Part shown: positions 28,560 to 38,583 of the stretch, piece by piece
How the letters are laid out: each line of letters begins with the position of its first letter
Position numbering within the stretch: position 1 is the stretch's first letter
Assembly (NCBI GenBank): GCA_015061985.1
Contig: SUVN01000005.1
Location: 43,163-107,162 of the forward strand
Direction: 5' to 3'
DNA length: 64,000 nucleotides
DNA from: Akkermansiaceae bacterium
Lineage (GTDB): Bacteria; Verrucomicrobiota; Verrucomicrobiia; Verrucomicrobiales; Akkermansiaceae
The notes under the pieces: model-generated
Told to the model about the DNA's origin: nothing
The model's database searches: none
Seen by the model: only the letters and a program-made list of their open reading frames with translations
Translations under genes and position numbers: made by a program

Positions 28560-31330
28560 GGTGTTGACGTGGAGGAAGCGCTTTTCTCTTCCGGTTGTAA
28601 CAGGAAGTGCCAGTTCAATCGGTCGTTGTCACAGCTCAGCTGCCGGAGAATCAGTTGCAGCCCGATATCACCGGAGGCATGCTGCTCTGCTTCACGATAG
28701 GTCGCCAGAAGCTTTTCACCGACGAAATGCAGGATGCCGTCAATGATGCGTCGTCTGTTCTCCGGCCGACGGAGCAGTCGGAGAACCCGGCGTCTCTCTT
28801 CTTTGCCGGCGGCACTGCGCGAGCTCGCCGCTTCGTAGGACAGCAGCACATCCGCGGCTTCGGGTGCCACTCTCTGCATCAGTTCGCTGAATGCTTTGTT
28901 GTTGAAAAGGGTGCAGTATCGGGCTGCAGCGCTGTCCCATTCTTCTTCAGTCAGACCGGACTTGTTCATGATGCTCAGCGTCGTGTAGACCATGGCCAGG
29001 CTGAAAACGGGGTCAGAATCGCTCACCTCGCCCGCACAACCGGTGTTGACAGTCTTGTGGAACGTATCGTGGAGCTTTTGGGTGATATTGCCCGTGGGTG
29101 TTAATTTGCAGGTGAAGGTCTCGAAATGTCGGTTGGTGGCTGATACATCTGCTCCGTTCCATTCCACGGCGGCGGGATTGGCGGCGGATATCTCCGGCGT
29201 ACCGACGGAGTTACCGCCCTTGACCAGAAGCGGCAGTCGGAAGGAGAAGCGCTGCGGCACAGTGTGGCGGTTCGATTCAACCCAGGGGAATTGATTTCCT
29301 TTTTTCAGTTTCAGGCTGGCCGCCATGTGGCTGGTCGAGGGCGGGACTATTTCCAGATGCTCCGGCAAGATAGTGAAGTCCTGCTCATTTGCCGGGGGAA
29401 TAGTCGGTGTATGGATGCCGGAAAGAGGAATCGCAAGCTTGGGTATCAGCAGCACTTGTCCTGTTTGAGTGGGCAGACTGACGGCAACCGGGATGCCTCT
29501 GCGGCTGATGCTGATTAGTCGATTATTGCGCACGCAGATGTCAATATCTGCCTTATTTGCAGCTTTGCTGAATCGCAGATGGTAGAAATCCTGTGCGGCA
29601 CTTCTGACGATGCGGCACTCTGTCCTGCCGGGCTTCAGGGCGATGTGCTCCGTCCTGTCCTTATCCGAGGCCCATGGCATGCGAGCTATGATGATTTCTC
29701 CGTTGCTCAGCGTGACGGGGGCTTTCTGCAGAATATCGGTGAGCAGGTTCGGCAGCTCTTCGCCGCTTGTTATTGGGTGGAAACGATTCTGACAGTCGGA
29801 TTTCGCTATGTCGGCAACCCGGTGAGCGTCACTTTCTCCCCTCGGGGTTCTCATGACATCATCGAAATACGCAAGGAGCTCCGGCTCATTCAGCCCGGCT
29901 CGTAATTCGGGCTCTTCTGCAATGAGGGCCTCCCACTCCTGTAATTCTTCTCCGGAGAATGATCGAGCCCATTCGGCAGCCGGGCGGTTGTGTGTGGCTT
30001 CCCGCATGTAGAGGAGGCAGAGTTTGTTCTTGTTCAGCTTCCATTGGCGGGAAAGTTCACAGAGCAGACGCAGGTTGCCGGCATGTTTCTCCGATTCGGA
30101 TGCCTGTTGCAATATGTTAACTATCCTGACGACGGCGCGATTCCTGTCACTTTCCGACTGATGGGAAGCCTTGGCAAGCGCTTCCGTATTTTCCAGCAGC
30201 TGTGCAGCCAGTTTCGCATCGTAGGGCTGTGACAGCAGGGAGCGGAGTGAGTTGTAGGCTGCGTGTTCTCCGATGCGGGCGGGGCTGTGCCGCGCGGCAT
30301 AATATACCCCGAAGCCGCCGCCTCCGATAGCCAGCAGCAGAAGAACCGCCGCCGCCGCTACCATTCGTCGTCGCTTCTGTCGCCGGATGACGGATAAATC
30401 ATAGAGCTCCTCATCCGGTTCTTCGGAGAACTGGTAGGGCGGCACCATGCGCGCTGCCTGACGGGCTGCCAGATGCTCGCGGAACTGGTGCTTCTCCTCG
30501 CCCTGCATGATGCCGGGAGGATAGACGACAGAGGTGGCCGGCAGTGTATCGTCCGATGTCTCTCCCAGCTCGAGATCCATCCCTATGGGGAGGACGGGAT
30601 GCCCGGTCCGCATGGCCTTGCGGATGAGCGGCGAGTTTTCCGTGCATGCCCAGCGTTGGGTCACGCGGAAATTATCGGACTCGTCTGCATGCGTGATGAA
30701 TGTTTTGCCCCATCCGAAGTGAGGCGAGAGCCAGTCGCTTTCATGCCACAGCAGCAGGATATCTTCTACCGGTGTTGTCTCCGGGACAGTCATGAGGCAA
30801 TCTTTCTCAAAGGGCGGCGTGCAGAAAGCTCGGGCATTACTCTTGTGCCCGGTGAGCCGCTTCCATGTGGCCTGTATATCTGCGGTGGGGATATCCTGTG
30901 GGCTCAGGTGCGGTTCTCCGTTCAGGAAACGCGGAGGACCTTCCCAACGTTTGCGCCAGAACCCGGCATGCTCCAGCGCCAGAATGACACCCGCAGGCGT
31001 GGGCCGATATTTGTTCCGCAGCAGAGCGGCCACCTCTTCCGGCAGAAGAACGAGATGATGCGACAGGTGGCACATCCGGCCGCTGTAATCCGCCCCCGCC
31101 GGTTGGGAGACAGTCAGAACATGGTATTCCGAATTCGCGTAGGTCAGGGTAGTATAGGCACATTGCGGCCCGGTGATACCCCGGCATGAGCCTGTCCGAT
31201 AGCGGCTCAATTCGGTGAGCTTGCGTCGCATCTCCCGCGGCATCACTTCCGACCGCGCCACGATGCCGTAACCCGACTGGGATGAGTCGAGTAGCTGTGC
31301 AGCACTGGTGTAGATGAGCTGGAGTGCCAT
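28556..31330 (-). CDS. Membrane-anchored GTPase-associated protein 1 (GAP1)-like protein
   Basis: N-terminus LQLIYTSAAQLLDSSQSGYGIVARSEVMPREMRRKLTELSRY resembles GAP1-N2; one TM (MVAAAAVLLLLAIGGGGFGVYYAA) near residue 335; downstream of the GTPase gene on the same strand. Confidence 0.65.
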   Translation of the reverse strand: MALQLIYTSAAQLLDSSQSGYGIVARSEVMPREMRRKLTELSRYRTGSCRGITGPQCAYTTLTYANSEYHVLTVSQPAGADYSGRMCHLSHHLVLLPEEVAALLRNKYRPTPAGVILALEHAGFWRKRWEGPPRFLNGEPHLSPQDIPTADIQATWKRLTGHKSNARAFCTPPFEKDCLMTVPETTPVEDILLLWHESDWLSPHFGWGKTFITHADESDNFRVTQRWACTENSPLIRKAMRTGHPVLPIGMDLELGETSDDTLPATSVVYPPGIMQGEEKHQFREHLAARQAARMVPPYQFSEEPDEELYDLSVIRRQKRRRMVAAAAVLLLLAIGGGGFGVYYAARHSPARIGEHAAYNSLRSLLSQPYDAKLAAQLLENTEALAKASHQSESDRNRAVVRIVNILQQASESEKHAGNLRLLCELSRQWKLNKNKLCLLYMREATHNRPAAEWARSFSGEELQEWEALIAEEPELRAGLNEPELLAYFDDVMRTPRGESDAHRVADIAKSDCQNRFHPITSGEELPNLLTDILQKAPVTLSNGEIIIARMPWASDKDRTEHIALKPGRTECRIVRSAAQDFYHLRFSKAANKADIDICVRNNRLISISRRGIPVAVSLPTQTGQVLLIPKLAIPLSGIHTPTIPPANEQDFTILPEHLEIVPPSTSHMAASLKLKKGNQFPWVESNRHTVPQRFSFRLPLLVKGGNSVGTPEISAANPAAVEWNGADVSATNRHFETFTCKLTPTGNITQKLHDTFHKTVNTGCAGEVSDSDPVFSLAMVYTTLSIMNKSGLTEEEWDSAAARYCTLFNNKAFSELMQRVAPEAADVLLSYEAASSRSAAGKEERRRVLRLLRRPENRRRIIDGILHFVGEKLLATYREAEQHASGDIGLQLILRQLSCDNDRLNWHFLLQPEEKSASSTSTP

Positions 31331-31349
31331 GCAGGGAGGGAATGCGGTG

Positions 31350-33089
31350 TTATGTTGCTGCTGCGCCGGGGATGAGCGAGGGGGCTACCTCATGCAGCGC
31401 CCACATGACGGGGTCGGTGACGCGGAACGGATGCACCTCACCCGAGGCCGGCCCTATCAGCATGGAGCCGCTGGCCTCATCCGTGAACTCTACCGGGGAT
31501 GCGCCCAGTGCAGAGGCGGCAAAATAGCGCACGTTGGAGGAAATAGCCTCGGCATTGGCGCAGATGTGGGGGGCTATATTGAAGAGGAACTGACGCAGGC
31601 GCGCAGAGTTCAGGTTGACATGCTCGGTCATGAACATCCCATTGCGGATGGTCGGCAGAAGCGGTTCCGGCCCCAGCAGATGCGACCATGTATCGCACTT
31701 GCCGATGATGACGGCCAGCGGCACCCGCAGCTTTTCTGCAGGTGGGAGGTTGAGCTTTGTCCGCAGGCGCATTTCGGATTCGGCCAGCAGGATGGCCTGC
31801 CGCCCCGGGCGATACAGGTTGTGCCGCAGCTGCGGATCATCGCCGTCGCGGAGCAGGGTGCGGAATCCGGGGTTCGCTGTCGGGTCAAAGAGGAACAGAA
31901 TGGCATCTGCCACGGCCATGTGAAGGCTGCCGGGGGTGTATTCCGAATCGCTTCCCGGCTGGAAATCCTCGCCCGCATTGTCGTACAGCACCAGAGAATG
32001 CGTTTCATTCCCCTTATTCAGATTATAGATGAAGGGGCGGGGCATGTTGGCAAACACGCCGCGTCTCCACACCTGCTGGTAGAGGTTGCCGCGCACGTGG
32101 GTCTTGCCCAGGTAGGCATCCTGCGGGGTGCGCGCGTTGAACAGGCGCATGCGTAACTCATTCAGCGGCTCATTCATCAGCGGGTCAGCATCGCGGAACG
32201 GCATGCCGAACTCCTTGGGAAATTCCTTTTCCAGTTCCGGCACCAGCGCGGTCAGATAGTGGGTCTTGCCCGCAGCGGGAACACCAACCAGAGAGAAAAT
32301 ATGCTGAATGGTGGTGTAAAAGAAAGGAGGCAGCTTCAGCAGGCAATGGGGACAGGCGTATTCCGTGCAGGTGCTGCCGCAGGCATCCAGCGGGAAGCCG
32401 CTGGCCTCATCCCAGGCAGAAGGCCGGAAGCGGAGCATATCATCCTCCCCCAGAATGGGGTCGCCCAGCAAATCCGGGTGGGCTGCTATGGAAAGAGTTT
32501 CTTCCGGTTTAAAGGTCAGCCAGCAGGAGGGACAGCGCAACTCACGTTCCTCCTGCTGTTCCACTTGTTCCGGCGGGGGATTCTCCTCGATATACTTCTC
32601 CGCATAGGCGGCCACATCCAGTATATCGCGCAGGTAAAAGGCATCTCTGCCCAAGCCTCGGAAAGTGACAAGGGATTCTCCGGGGAACTCCCGTGTGACA
32701 TGGGTCAGGCTGGTCAGCTCATAGGGCCCATACCATTGCTCCGCACCCGGGGCCAGAATGAACCATTCGGCCGGATTGAATGCGGAAAAATCCGGCTGTT
32801 GGCCATACCAACAGACAAAGCACCCGCCGTCGAGTATCATCAGATACAGCGTATCGGGCAGTATGACCACATCGGCGTTGGTCGGTTCACCGTTCACGAT
32901 GTATTGTTCCACCTTGCCGTGGGGGAAAAAGCGACAGGTCTCGTTCCTCTGAGCAAATGAGCCCCCGTTCTCCGTGCGCATGTGGACACGGAACGTGTTT
33001 CGCTCTCCCGAGCCGATGGTCATGAAATTACCATCGGAATTCAGCATGACAGCTCCGTGGCAGTCATAGATATAGAGCTGCTTATTCAT
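31350..33089 (-). CDS. TRAFAC-type GTPase-like protein with GYF_2-like and zinc-ribbon domains
   Basis: P-loop FSLVGVPAAGKTHYLTALVPEL; VLYDNAGEDF; IIGKCDTW; two CxxC pairs (CPSC, CPHC); GYF_2-like WFILAPGAEQWYGPYELTSL. Confidence 0.7.
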   Translation of the reverse strand: MNKQLYIYDCHGAVMLNSDGNFMTIGSGERNTFRVHMRTENGGSFAQRNETCRFFPHGKVEQYIVNGEPTNADVVILPDTLYLMILDGGCFVCWYGQQPDFSAFNPAEWFILAPGAEQWYGPYELTSLTHVTREFPGESLVTFRGLGRDAFYLRDILDVAAYAEKYIEENPPPEQVEQQEERELRCPSCWLTFKPEETLSIAAHPDLLGDPILGEDDMLRFRPSAWDEASGFPLDACGSTCTEYACPHCLLKLPPFFYTTIQHIFSLVGVPAAGKTHYLTALVPELEKEFPKEFGMPFRDADPLMNEPLNELRMRLFNARTPQDAYLGKTHVRGNLYQQVWRRGVFANMPRPFIYNLNKGNETHSLVLYDNAGEDFQPGSDSEYTPGSLHMAVADAILFLFDPTANPGFRTLLRDGDDPQLRHNLYRPGRQAILLAESEMRLRTKLNLPPAEKLRVPLAVIIGKCDTWSHLLGPEPLLPTIRNGMFMTEHVNLNSARLRQFLFNIAPHICANAEAISSNVRYFAASALGASPVEFTDEASGSMLIGPASGEVHPFRVTDPVMWALHEVAPSLIPGAAAT

Positions 33090-33208
33090 ATATAATCACT
33101 CCACCGGTTTCGCAGAATATAGCAAATTCAGCAGGAATGGTCAAGAAAAGACGTATACTGTCATGATGCTTTTGCTTGCGCTTGAATCCCCTCCTGTATT
33201 GTGGTAGA

Positions 33209-34069
33209 ATGCCGCCCATGCAGACGGCATATTCCAAGGAAGAGTTGCGTAACATGCTCGCACCGCTTCGCGGCGGGCGGTTGGTTCTGGTTCCCACCAT
33301 GGGAGCCCTGCACGAGGGGCATGCCTCTCTGCTGCGTCAGGCGCGTGTGTTGGCGGGTGACTCCGGCAGTGTGGTGGCCAGCGTGTTCCTGAATCCCGTG
33401 CAGTTTGACAATGCCGGGGATTTGTCCTCCTACCCGCAGACCCCGGAAGCTGATTTGGAGCTGTGCCGCAGCTGCGGGGTAGACGTGGTGTTCATGCCCA
33501 CGCCGGAGGTGATGTACTGTGCTGACCGCTCCGTTACCATGGAGGAGACGCATCTGTCCACCGTCCTGTGCGGCGCGAAGCGCCCCGGGCACTTTGCCGG
33601 TGTCTGTCTGGTGGTGAGCAAGCTGTTCAATCTGGTGCAGCCCACGGATGCCATCTTCGGCAAGAAAGATTACCAGCAGCTTGCCATCCTGCGCCGCATG
33701 GTGCGTGATCTGGATTTCCCCATCACCCTGCATGGTGCTGAAATCGTCCGCGAAGCCGACGGCCTCGCCCTCTCCAGCCGCAACGTCCGTCTTACTCCGG
33801 AACATCGTGCCGCAGCGCCCTCCATTCGCAAGGCTCTCCTGGAAGCCTCTGCGGCTTACACCAACGGCGCGAGCGCCACGGATGTCTGTGTAGCCGTTCA
33901 GCGTTCGTTGGAGGCAATTCCCGGCGTGCGGGTGGACTATGTGACGCTCTGCGATGCGGAGACGCTGCATGAGCTGACGGATGAGAAACGCCTCGCGCTT
34001 CTGGCCGTTGCCGCCTATTTCGGCGACGTGCGCCTCATTGATAACATCGAACTGACCCGCCGCGCATGA
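33209..34069 (+). CDS. panC: Pantothenate synthetase
   Basis: LVPTMGALHEGHASLLRQAR, SVFLNPVQF, DAIFGKKDYQQLAILRRMVRDL, READGLALSSRNVRL. Confidence 0.95.
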   Translation: MPPMQTAYSKEELRNMLAPLRGGRLVLVPTMGALHEGHASLLRQARVLAGDSGSVVASVFLNPVQFDNAGDLSSYPQTPEADLELCRSCGVDVVFMPTPEVMYCADRSVTMEETHLSTVLCGAKRPGHFAGVCLVVSKLFNLVQPTDAIFGKKDYQQLAILRRMVRDLDFPITLHGAEIVREADGLALSSRNVRLTPEHRAAAPSIRKALLEASAAYTNGASATDVCVAVQRSLEAIPGVRVDYVTLCDAETLHELTDEKRLALLAVAAYFGDVRLIDNIELTRRA

Positions 34070-34725
34070 TTACAGCAGACAATTTACATCGTTCCTACAG
34101 CATTGGTAAAAAGCAGGTGGAGGTTCTGCACGGCCTCAGCCTGCATATCAAGCGCGGCGAAAAAGTGTTCCTCTGCGGCCCCAGTGGTGCAGGCAAGACC
34201 ACGCTCATGTACACACTGGCCGGGCTGGAACCGCCCCAGCAGGGCAAGGTGATGGTGGACGGTCAGGATATTTACAGTCTTTCTCTGCGCCAGCGCGCCC
34301 TCTTCCGCAACAGAAACATGGGCTTCATCTTCCAGAACTACATGCTCATGCCGGAGCTGACGGCTCTGGAAAATGCCTCTCTGGCTACCGCCATCGCCGG
34401 CACGGAAGCCACGGAGCGCATCAAGGCTCTGCTGGAAAAGGTTGGGCTGGCTGACCGCATGGACCACCTGCCGAATGAGCTTTCCGGCGGTGAGCAACAG
34501 CGTGTGGCCATTGCCCGCGCTCTGGCTCACGACCCCGCCATCATCTTTGCGGATGAGCCCACGGGCAACCTCGACTCCCGCAACGGTAATCAGATTCTCG
34601 ACCTCCTCTTCTCTCTGGCGGATGAGGGCGGCAAGACCCTCGTCACCGTCACCCATGATTCCCGTGTCGCCGCCCGCGGCGACCGCACCCTCATCATCCG
34701 CGACGGCGTCGTGGCACCGGAGTAA
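34066..34725 (+). CDS. ABC transporter ATP-binding protein, LolD/MacB-type
   Basis: Walker A CGPSGAGKTTLMYTLAGLE, signature LSGGEQQRVAIARAL, Walker B PAIIFADEPTGNLDS. Overlaps the panC stop. Confidence 0.9.
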   Translation: MITADNLHRSYSIGKKQVEVLHGLSLHIKRGEKVFLCGPSGAGKTTLMYTLAGLEPPQQGKVMVDGQDIYSLSLRQRALFRNRNMGFIFQNYMLMPELTALENASLATAIAGTEATERIKALLEKVGLADRMDHLPNELSGGEQQRVAIARALAHDPAIIFADEPTGNLDSRNGNQILDLLFSLADEGGKTLVTVTHDSRVAARGDRTLIIRDGVVAPE

Positions 34726-34941
34726 ATCAGATAACATTTTACAGTAAAAAGTAAGATTAAACTCAGGTTCAAAGAATCTATCGTGTTGAGAAGTCGCCGG
34801 GGCCTCCTGCGCAACACCTGCCCCCTGCCTCCAAAGAGTCATTAAGATACATCTCTGAGTGGTCAAAAAGCGGGGGATAAGACGCAAAAGCGTGATTTCA
34901 AACTTGCAGAGCGAGCAGTGGCGTGGTATTCTGTAGCGGAG

Positions 34942-35922
34942 ATGAATAAAAAGGCTCTGTTATTTCTGAGTGTGGCTGCGGTGGCAGCATTGCCGATGTG
35001 TCAGCAGTTCAATGTAGAGTTGCATCCTGCCGGTATGGTGACGGCGCAGGATGCGAAGGCAGATAGCCTGCTAGCTTCAGCAAGGACAGCCAGAAAGACC
35101 GGAAAAATCGGGGATGCCATTAGCACATACAAGGAGATAGTGTATTATCATTCGCTGGCCCCCAATGCGGCTCAGGCTCGCTTTGAACTTGCAGAGTGCT
35201 ATGAGGCAAAAAAAGACTATCGTGAGGCTTTTCGTCAGTACGACCGCCTGATTGAGCGTTATCCGCAGAGCTCGTTGTACAGGACTGCTTTGGACAGACA
35301 GCTGGCCATGGCTTTGTCTGCGGCAAAGAGCGAGATGAAGGTAGAGGTGTTCTGGGGACTTTGGAAGGCGGATATGGAGTCGGCTGTTGTGATTGAATGG
35401 CTGCGTAATATTATTGGTAAGGCTCCGTATAACGACATGGCCGCCACGGCATCGTCCATTCTGGCCGAATTTCTGGTGAAACAGGGTAGAGATGAAGAAG
35501 CCCGCATGGAATATGCCCGTCTGGTGGAAAAATATCCGGACAGCCCCCTCGCTCCGGAGGCTCAGCTGATGGTGGCACAGCTCTGGGCGAACACCACTCT
35601 GCGCGGTGAGTCAGATAATCTGGTGAATCTGGCTCGTGCTCGTGAGGCATATGAAGAGTTCAGTCTTCGCTTCCCGAATCACAAGGATGCCCGCAAGGCA
35701 CTGGGGCAGGCCGCCACCATGGATAAACTTCTTGTCAGTCAACAGTTGGAGGTGGGGCGCTACTATCTGGAGCGTTCCCGTGAGTACACGTCTGCTATTT
35801 TCTGTTTTGAGGATGTTATCCGGCAGAAGAGCGTGAACCCGGAAGCTGCCGCTGAGGCACAAAAGCTTCTTGAAAAAGCACGTGCAGCGCAGGCTGCCGC
35901 TAAAAAAGTCTCTCAGTCATGA
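34942..35922 (+). CDS. TPR-repeat envelope protein, BamD/YbgF-like
   Basis: Signal-like N-terminus; tandem TPR (AQARFELAECYEAKKDYREAFRQYDRLIERYPQSSLY). Confidence 0.65.
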   Translation: MNKKALLFLSVAAVAALPMCQQFNVELHPAGMVTAQDAKADSLLASARTARKTGKIGDAISTYKEIVYYHSLAPNAAQARFELAECYEAKKDYREAFRQYDRLIERYPQSSLYRTALDRQLAMALSAAKSEMKVEVFWGLWKADMESAVVIEWLRNIIGKAPYNDMAATASSILAEFLVKQGRDEEARMEYARLVEKYPDSPLAPEAQLMVAQLWANTTLRGESDNLVNLARAREAYEEFSLRFPNHKDARKALGQAATMDKLLVSQQLEVGRYYLERSREYTSAIFCFEDVIRQKSVNPEAAAEAQKLLEKARAAQAAAKKVSQS

Positions 35923-36440
35923 AACAAAGAAGCGCTTTTACCATGTCGGTCTGCACGATGGCCGCCGCAGTTCTGGTAACCTCATGCGGTTATCGAGCCG
36001 GAGGATATCAACCTGCAGTACTGAAAGGGAAGACTACGGCTTTTGTGGAGGTTTTTGCCAACCACACGATTCAGCCCATGTTGTCCACCCAAACAACAGC
36101 CGCTGTGTGCGATTTGCTGCAACGCGACGGCACCTACACGCTGGCATCTCCTCGGAAGGCCGATATTATTATTCGCGGGAATGTCAATGATATCACCCGC
36201 AGCTCCTTGAGAACGAATCCGTACGATTCGTACCTCAGCTCGGAAGTGCAGTTGACGGTGAGAGTGAGCTATCAGGTTGTGGACAGAAAAACGGGGAAAG
36301 TTCTGATGAAAGGCAATGTCAGTGGGCAGGGCAGTAATCTGAGTACCTCCGGCAATGTTCAGGGAGCGGTAGATAATGCCCTGAACTCCGCAGCTATCCG
36401 TGCGGCTGAGGCTCTGGTGACCAATCTCACCATGCCATGA
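35919..36440 (+). CDS. LptE-like LPS-assembly lipoprotein
   Basis: Lipobox VTSCGYRAGGYQP; VEVFANHTIQPMLSTQTTAAVCDLLQRDGTYTLASPRKADIIIRGNV. Confidence 0.7.
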   Translation: MKQRSAFTMSVCTMAAAVLVTSCGYRAGGYQPAVLKGKTTAFVEVFANHTIQPMLSTQTTAAVCDLLQRDGTYTLASPRKADIIIRGNVNDITRSSLRTNPYDSYLSSEVQLTVRVSYQVVDRKTGKVLMKGNVSGQGSNLSTSGNVQGAVDNALNSAAIRAAEALVTNLTMP

Positions 36441-37138
36441 TAGAATACCCCGTCAGCTTCGTGGGATTACCCATCGGCAATCGCGAGGATATTACCCGGC
36501 GCGCGCTTGTGGTGCTGGAGACCGTAGATTGTATCTGCTGTGAGGATACCCGCAACACGGGGATGCTGCTGTCGCATTATGGTATCCGCAAACCTCTGCT
36601 GAGCCTGCATGAACACAACGAGTCTCGTCGCGCACCGGAGGTGGCCTCCCGTGCGTTGGCCGGTGAGACTTTTGCTGTTGTTACGGATGCCGGGATGCCG
36701 GGGGTGAGTGATCCCGGTTACAGGCTGATTCAGGAGCTCAAGGCTCGCGGTGTTCCATTTACGGTGTTGCCGGGACCTTCTGCCGTGGTGACGGCTCTGG
36801 TGGGCTCCGGCTTGCCGAGCGATGCGTTTTTCTTTGGTGGATTCCTGCCGGTGAAGTCGGGCAGACGCACCGCTGTATTACAGAAAGCGGTGGATGCGAG
36901 TTACACGAGTATTTTTTACGAGTCGCCGTTTCGCATCGTGAAAACCATTCAGGCTCTGGCAGAGATAGCTCCGGATACCCCGGTATGCGTTGCCCGTGAA
37001 CTGACGAAGGTGTTCGAGACCTATCATCGCGGAAGTGCGGCTTCTCTACTGGCAGAGTTTACCGCACATCCTCCGAAAGGAGAGATGGTTATCCTGATAG
37101 GCGGGGTGAATGCACCACGCGAGTCGGATGAATCCTGA
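36437..37138 (+). CDS. rsmI: 16S rRNA (cytidine(1402)-2'-O)-methyltransferase
   Basis: FVGLPIGNREDITRRALVVLETVDCICCEDTRNTGMLL, VVTDAGMPGVSDPGYRLI, GFLPVKSGRR. Confidence 0.92.
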   Translation: MIEYPVSFVGLPIGNREDITRRALVVLETVDCICCEDTRNTGMLLSHYGIRKPLLSLHEHNESRRAPEVASRALAGETFAVVTDAGMPGVSDPGYRLIQELKARGVPFTVLPGPSAVVTALVGSGLPSDAFFFGGFLPVKSGRRTAVLQKAVDASYTSIFYESPFRIVKTIQALAEIAPDTPVCVARELTKVFETYHRGSAASLLAEFTAHPPKGEMVILIGGVNAPRESDES

Positions 37139-37353
37139 TGGAGGATAGCATCAATTGTATGCAGGGCCGCAGCATGCCTGCCGTCCCAAAGTTTTGATAG
37201 AGCCGGTTGGAACTGCGCCTCCTGTCATTCAGCCCGATTCACACACACCAACCCTTCTCCCTCCGTTTCCCCGGCGGCTGATGCGTTTTTTCCGCAGTGA
37301 TTGATATGCCCGAATTCTGCGTTTAGACCGGCGAATGTATTTTTGCTGTGTCC

Positions 37354-37384
37354 AAAGCCGCACCCAATAACGGGTGCGGCTTTG
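37354..37384. terminator. Hairpin terminator, copy A of an identical 31-nt pair
   Basis: AAAGCCGCACCCAATAACGGGTGCGGCTTTG, 12-bp stem, followed by A/G-rich sequence; identical at 38784-38814. Confidence 0.85.
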
Positions 37385-37482
37385 AAAAAAAAGAGGGTTC
37401 ACATGTTGCTGCTGATCATGTAGTTACAGGTACAGGTTGTATTGATAACTTTCTGTAAACGATACCATGGATAAGTAATTCA

Positions 37483-38565
37483 TCATGCGATAAATAATTT
37501 CCTGAGTTTGCTGCTGTGCTGGCGAATGATTTTGCCTGCACCTTGGACGACGAGTGCCAGTACTAATGAGTAAATGAAACATATCACAACTTTTGCCCAT
37601 TCGATGTCCACAACTAAATCAGGAATCAGTTGATCTGCGCAAACAGTGATGGCGCGATGACTCAGATATAAGGGGAGGCTTAAAGAACCTAAAAACAGAC
37701 ATATTTTGTTTGCGTAAATTCGTCTGTCAGAAACCTGGTCGGAAAAAGAAATTGCAATGGCGAGCAGACCTGCAATCAGGGCAAATCCATGCAGCCAGGT
37801 TTGGTGCAACGCGGCAATTATGCCGACCAGACCTATGCAGCAATATTTGATTGATGTGACAAAAAAAAGACCTAATCGGGAAAGATTAAATTGGCTGAAG
37901 GATTGAATCGCCTGATATGCAGTAGCTCCTATCAACAACTCACCCACGGCTCTCAGATTTCCCTCAAAAGTGAAGCCGTACCATGCATATACTCCATTGA
38001 GCTTTCCGTGGTATTGGCATAAAAAACCGCAGATAATTACGCCTGCAATAAATAGTATGGGGTGCGTGCCAAATCTCACAAGAAGAGGGTAAACAATAAT
38101 TAGCCCTATCAGCATGGATGATATATACCAGGTAGCACCATTGAAATCTACATAAGAAATACTAATGCCTGTCATCTTTAAGGGCAAAATGCCATTTATC
38201 ATTGTTTTAGCAGCAGTTGCAATAAGCTGAAAATCAAGTGGCCTGGATAAAAGGAATATTGCAATGGTGGTTATGGTTGCCACCAACAATTCCGGGTAAA
38301 ATGTTGATAATTTGCGTAAAATAAATGCGCCGGTTCCAGGGACGGTATTGCCTTTCATTCTCGCCCTTGAAATGGAATTCATGGTCAAATATCCCGTCAG
38401 CAAAAAGAAACAATCTACGGCAAGAGCTCCGTTTGGCAGAACGCTCATGTGAGAAAGAAATACCATAACCGCAAAGAAAAAACGCCATAGCTCTATCTCA
38501 GGGTTTCTAATGCCTCTGAGTTTGGCAGCGGGGAGAGACACTTCGTTGGCTCTGTTCTTGTTCAT
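37483..38565 (-). CDS. Acyltransferase 3 family membrane protein
   Basis: Polytopic; GIRNPEIELWRFFFAVMVFLSHMSVLPNGALAVDCFFLLTGYLTMNS. Confidence 0.8.
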   Translation of the reverse strand: MNKNRANEVSLPAAKLRGIRNPEIELWRFFFAVMVFLSHMSVLPNGALAVDCFFLLTGYLTMNSISRARMKGNTVPGTGAFILRKLSTFYPELLVATITTIAIFLLSRPLDFQLIATAAKTMINGILPLKMTGISISYVDFNGATWYISSMLIGLIIVYPLLVRFGTHPILFIAGVIICGFLCQYHGKLNGVYAWYGFTFEGNLRAVGELLIGATAYQAIQSFSQFNLSRLGLFFVTSIKYCCIGLVGIIAALHQTWLHGFALIAGLLAIAISFSDQVSDRRIYANKICLFLGSLSLPLYLSHRAITVCADQLIPDLVVDIEWAKVVICFIYSLVLALVVQGAGKIIRQHSSKLRKLFIA

Positions 38566-38583
38566 CTCACGTGTGTATATCTG

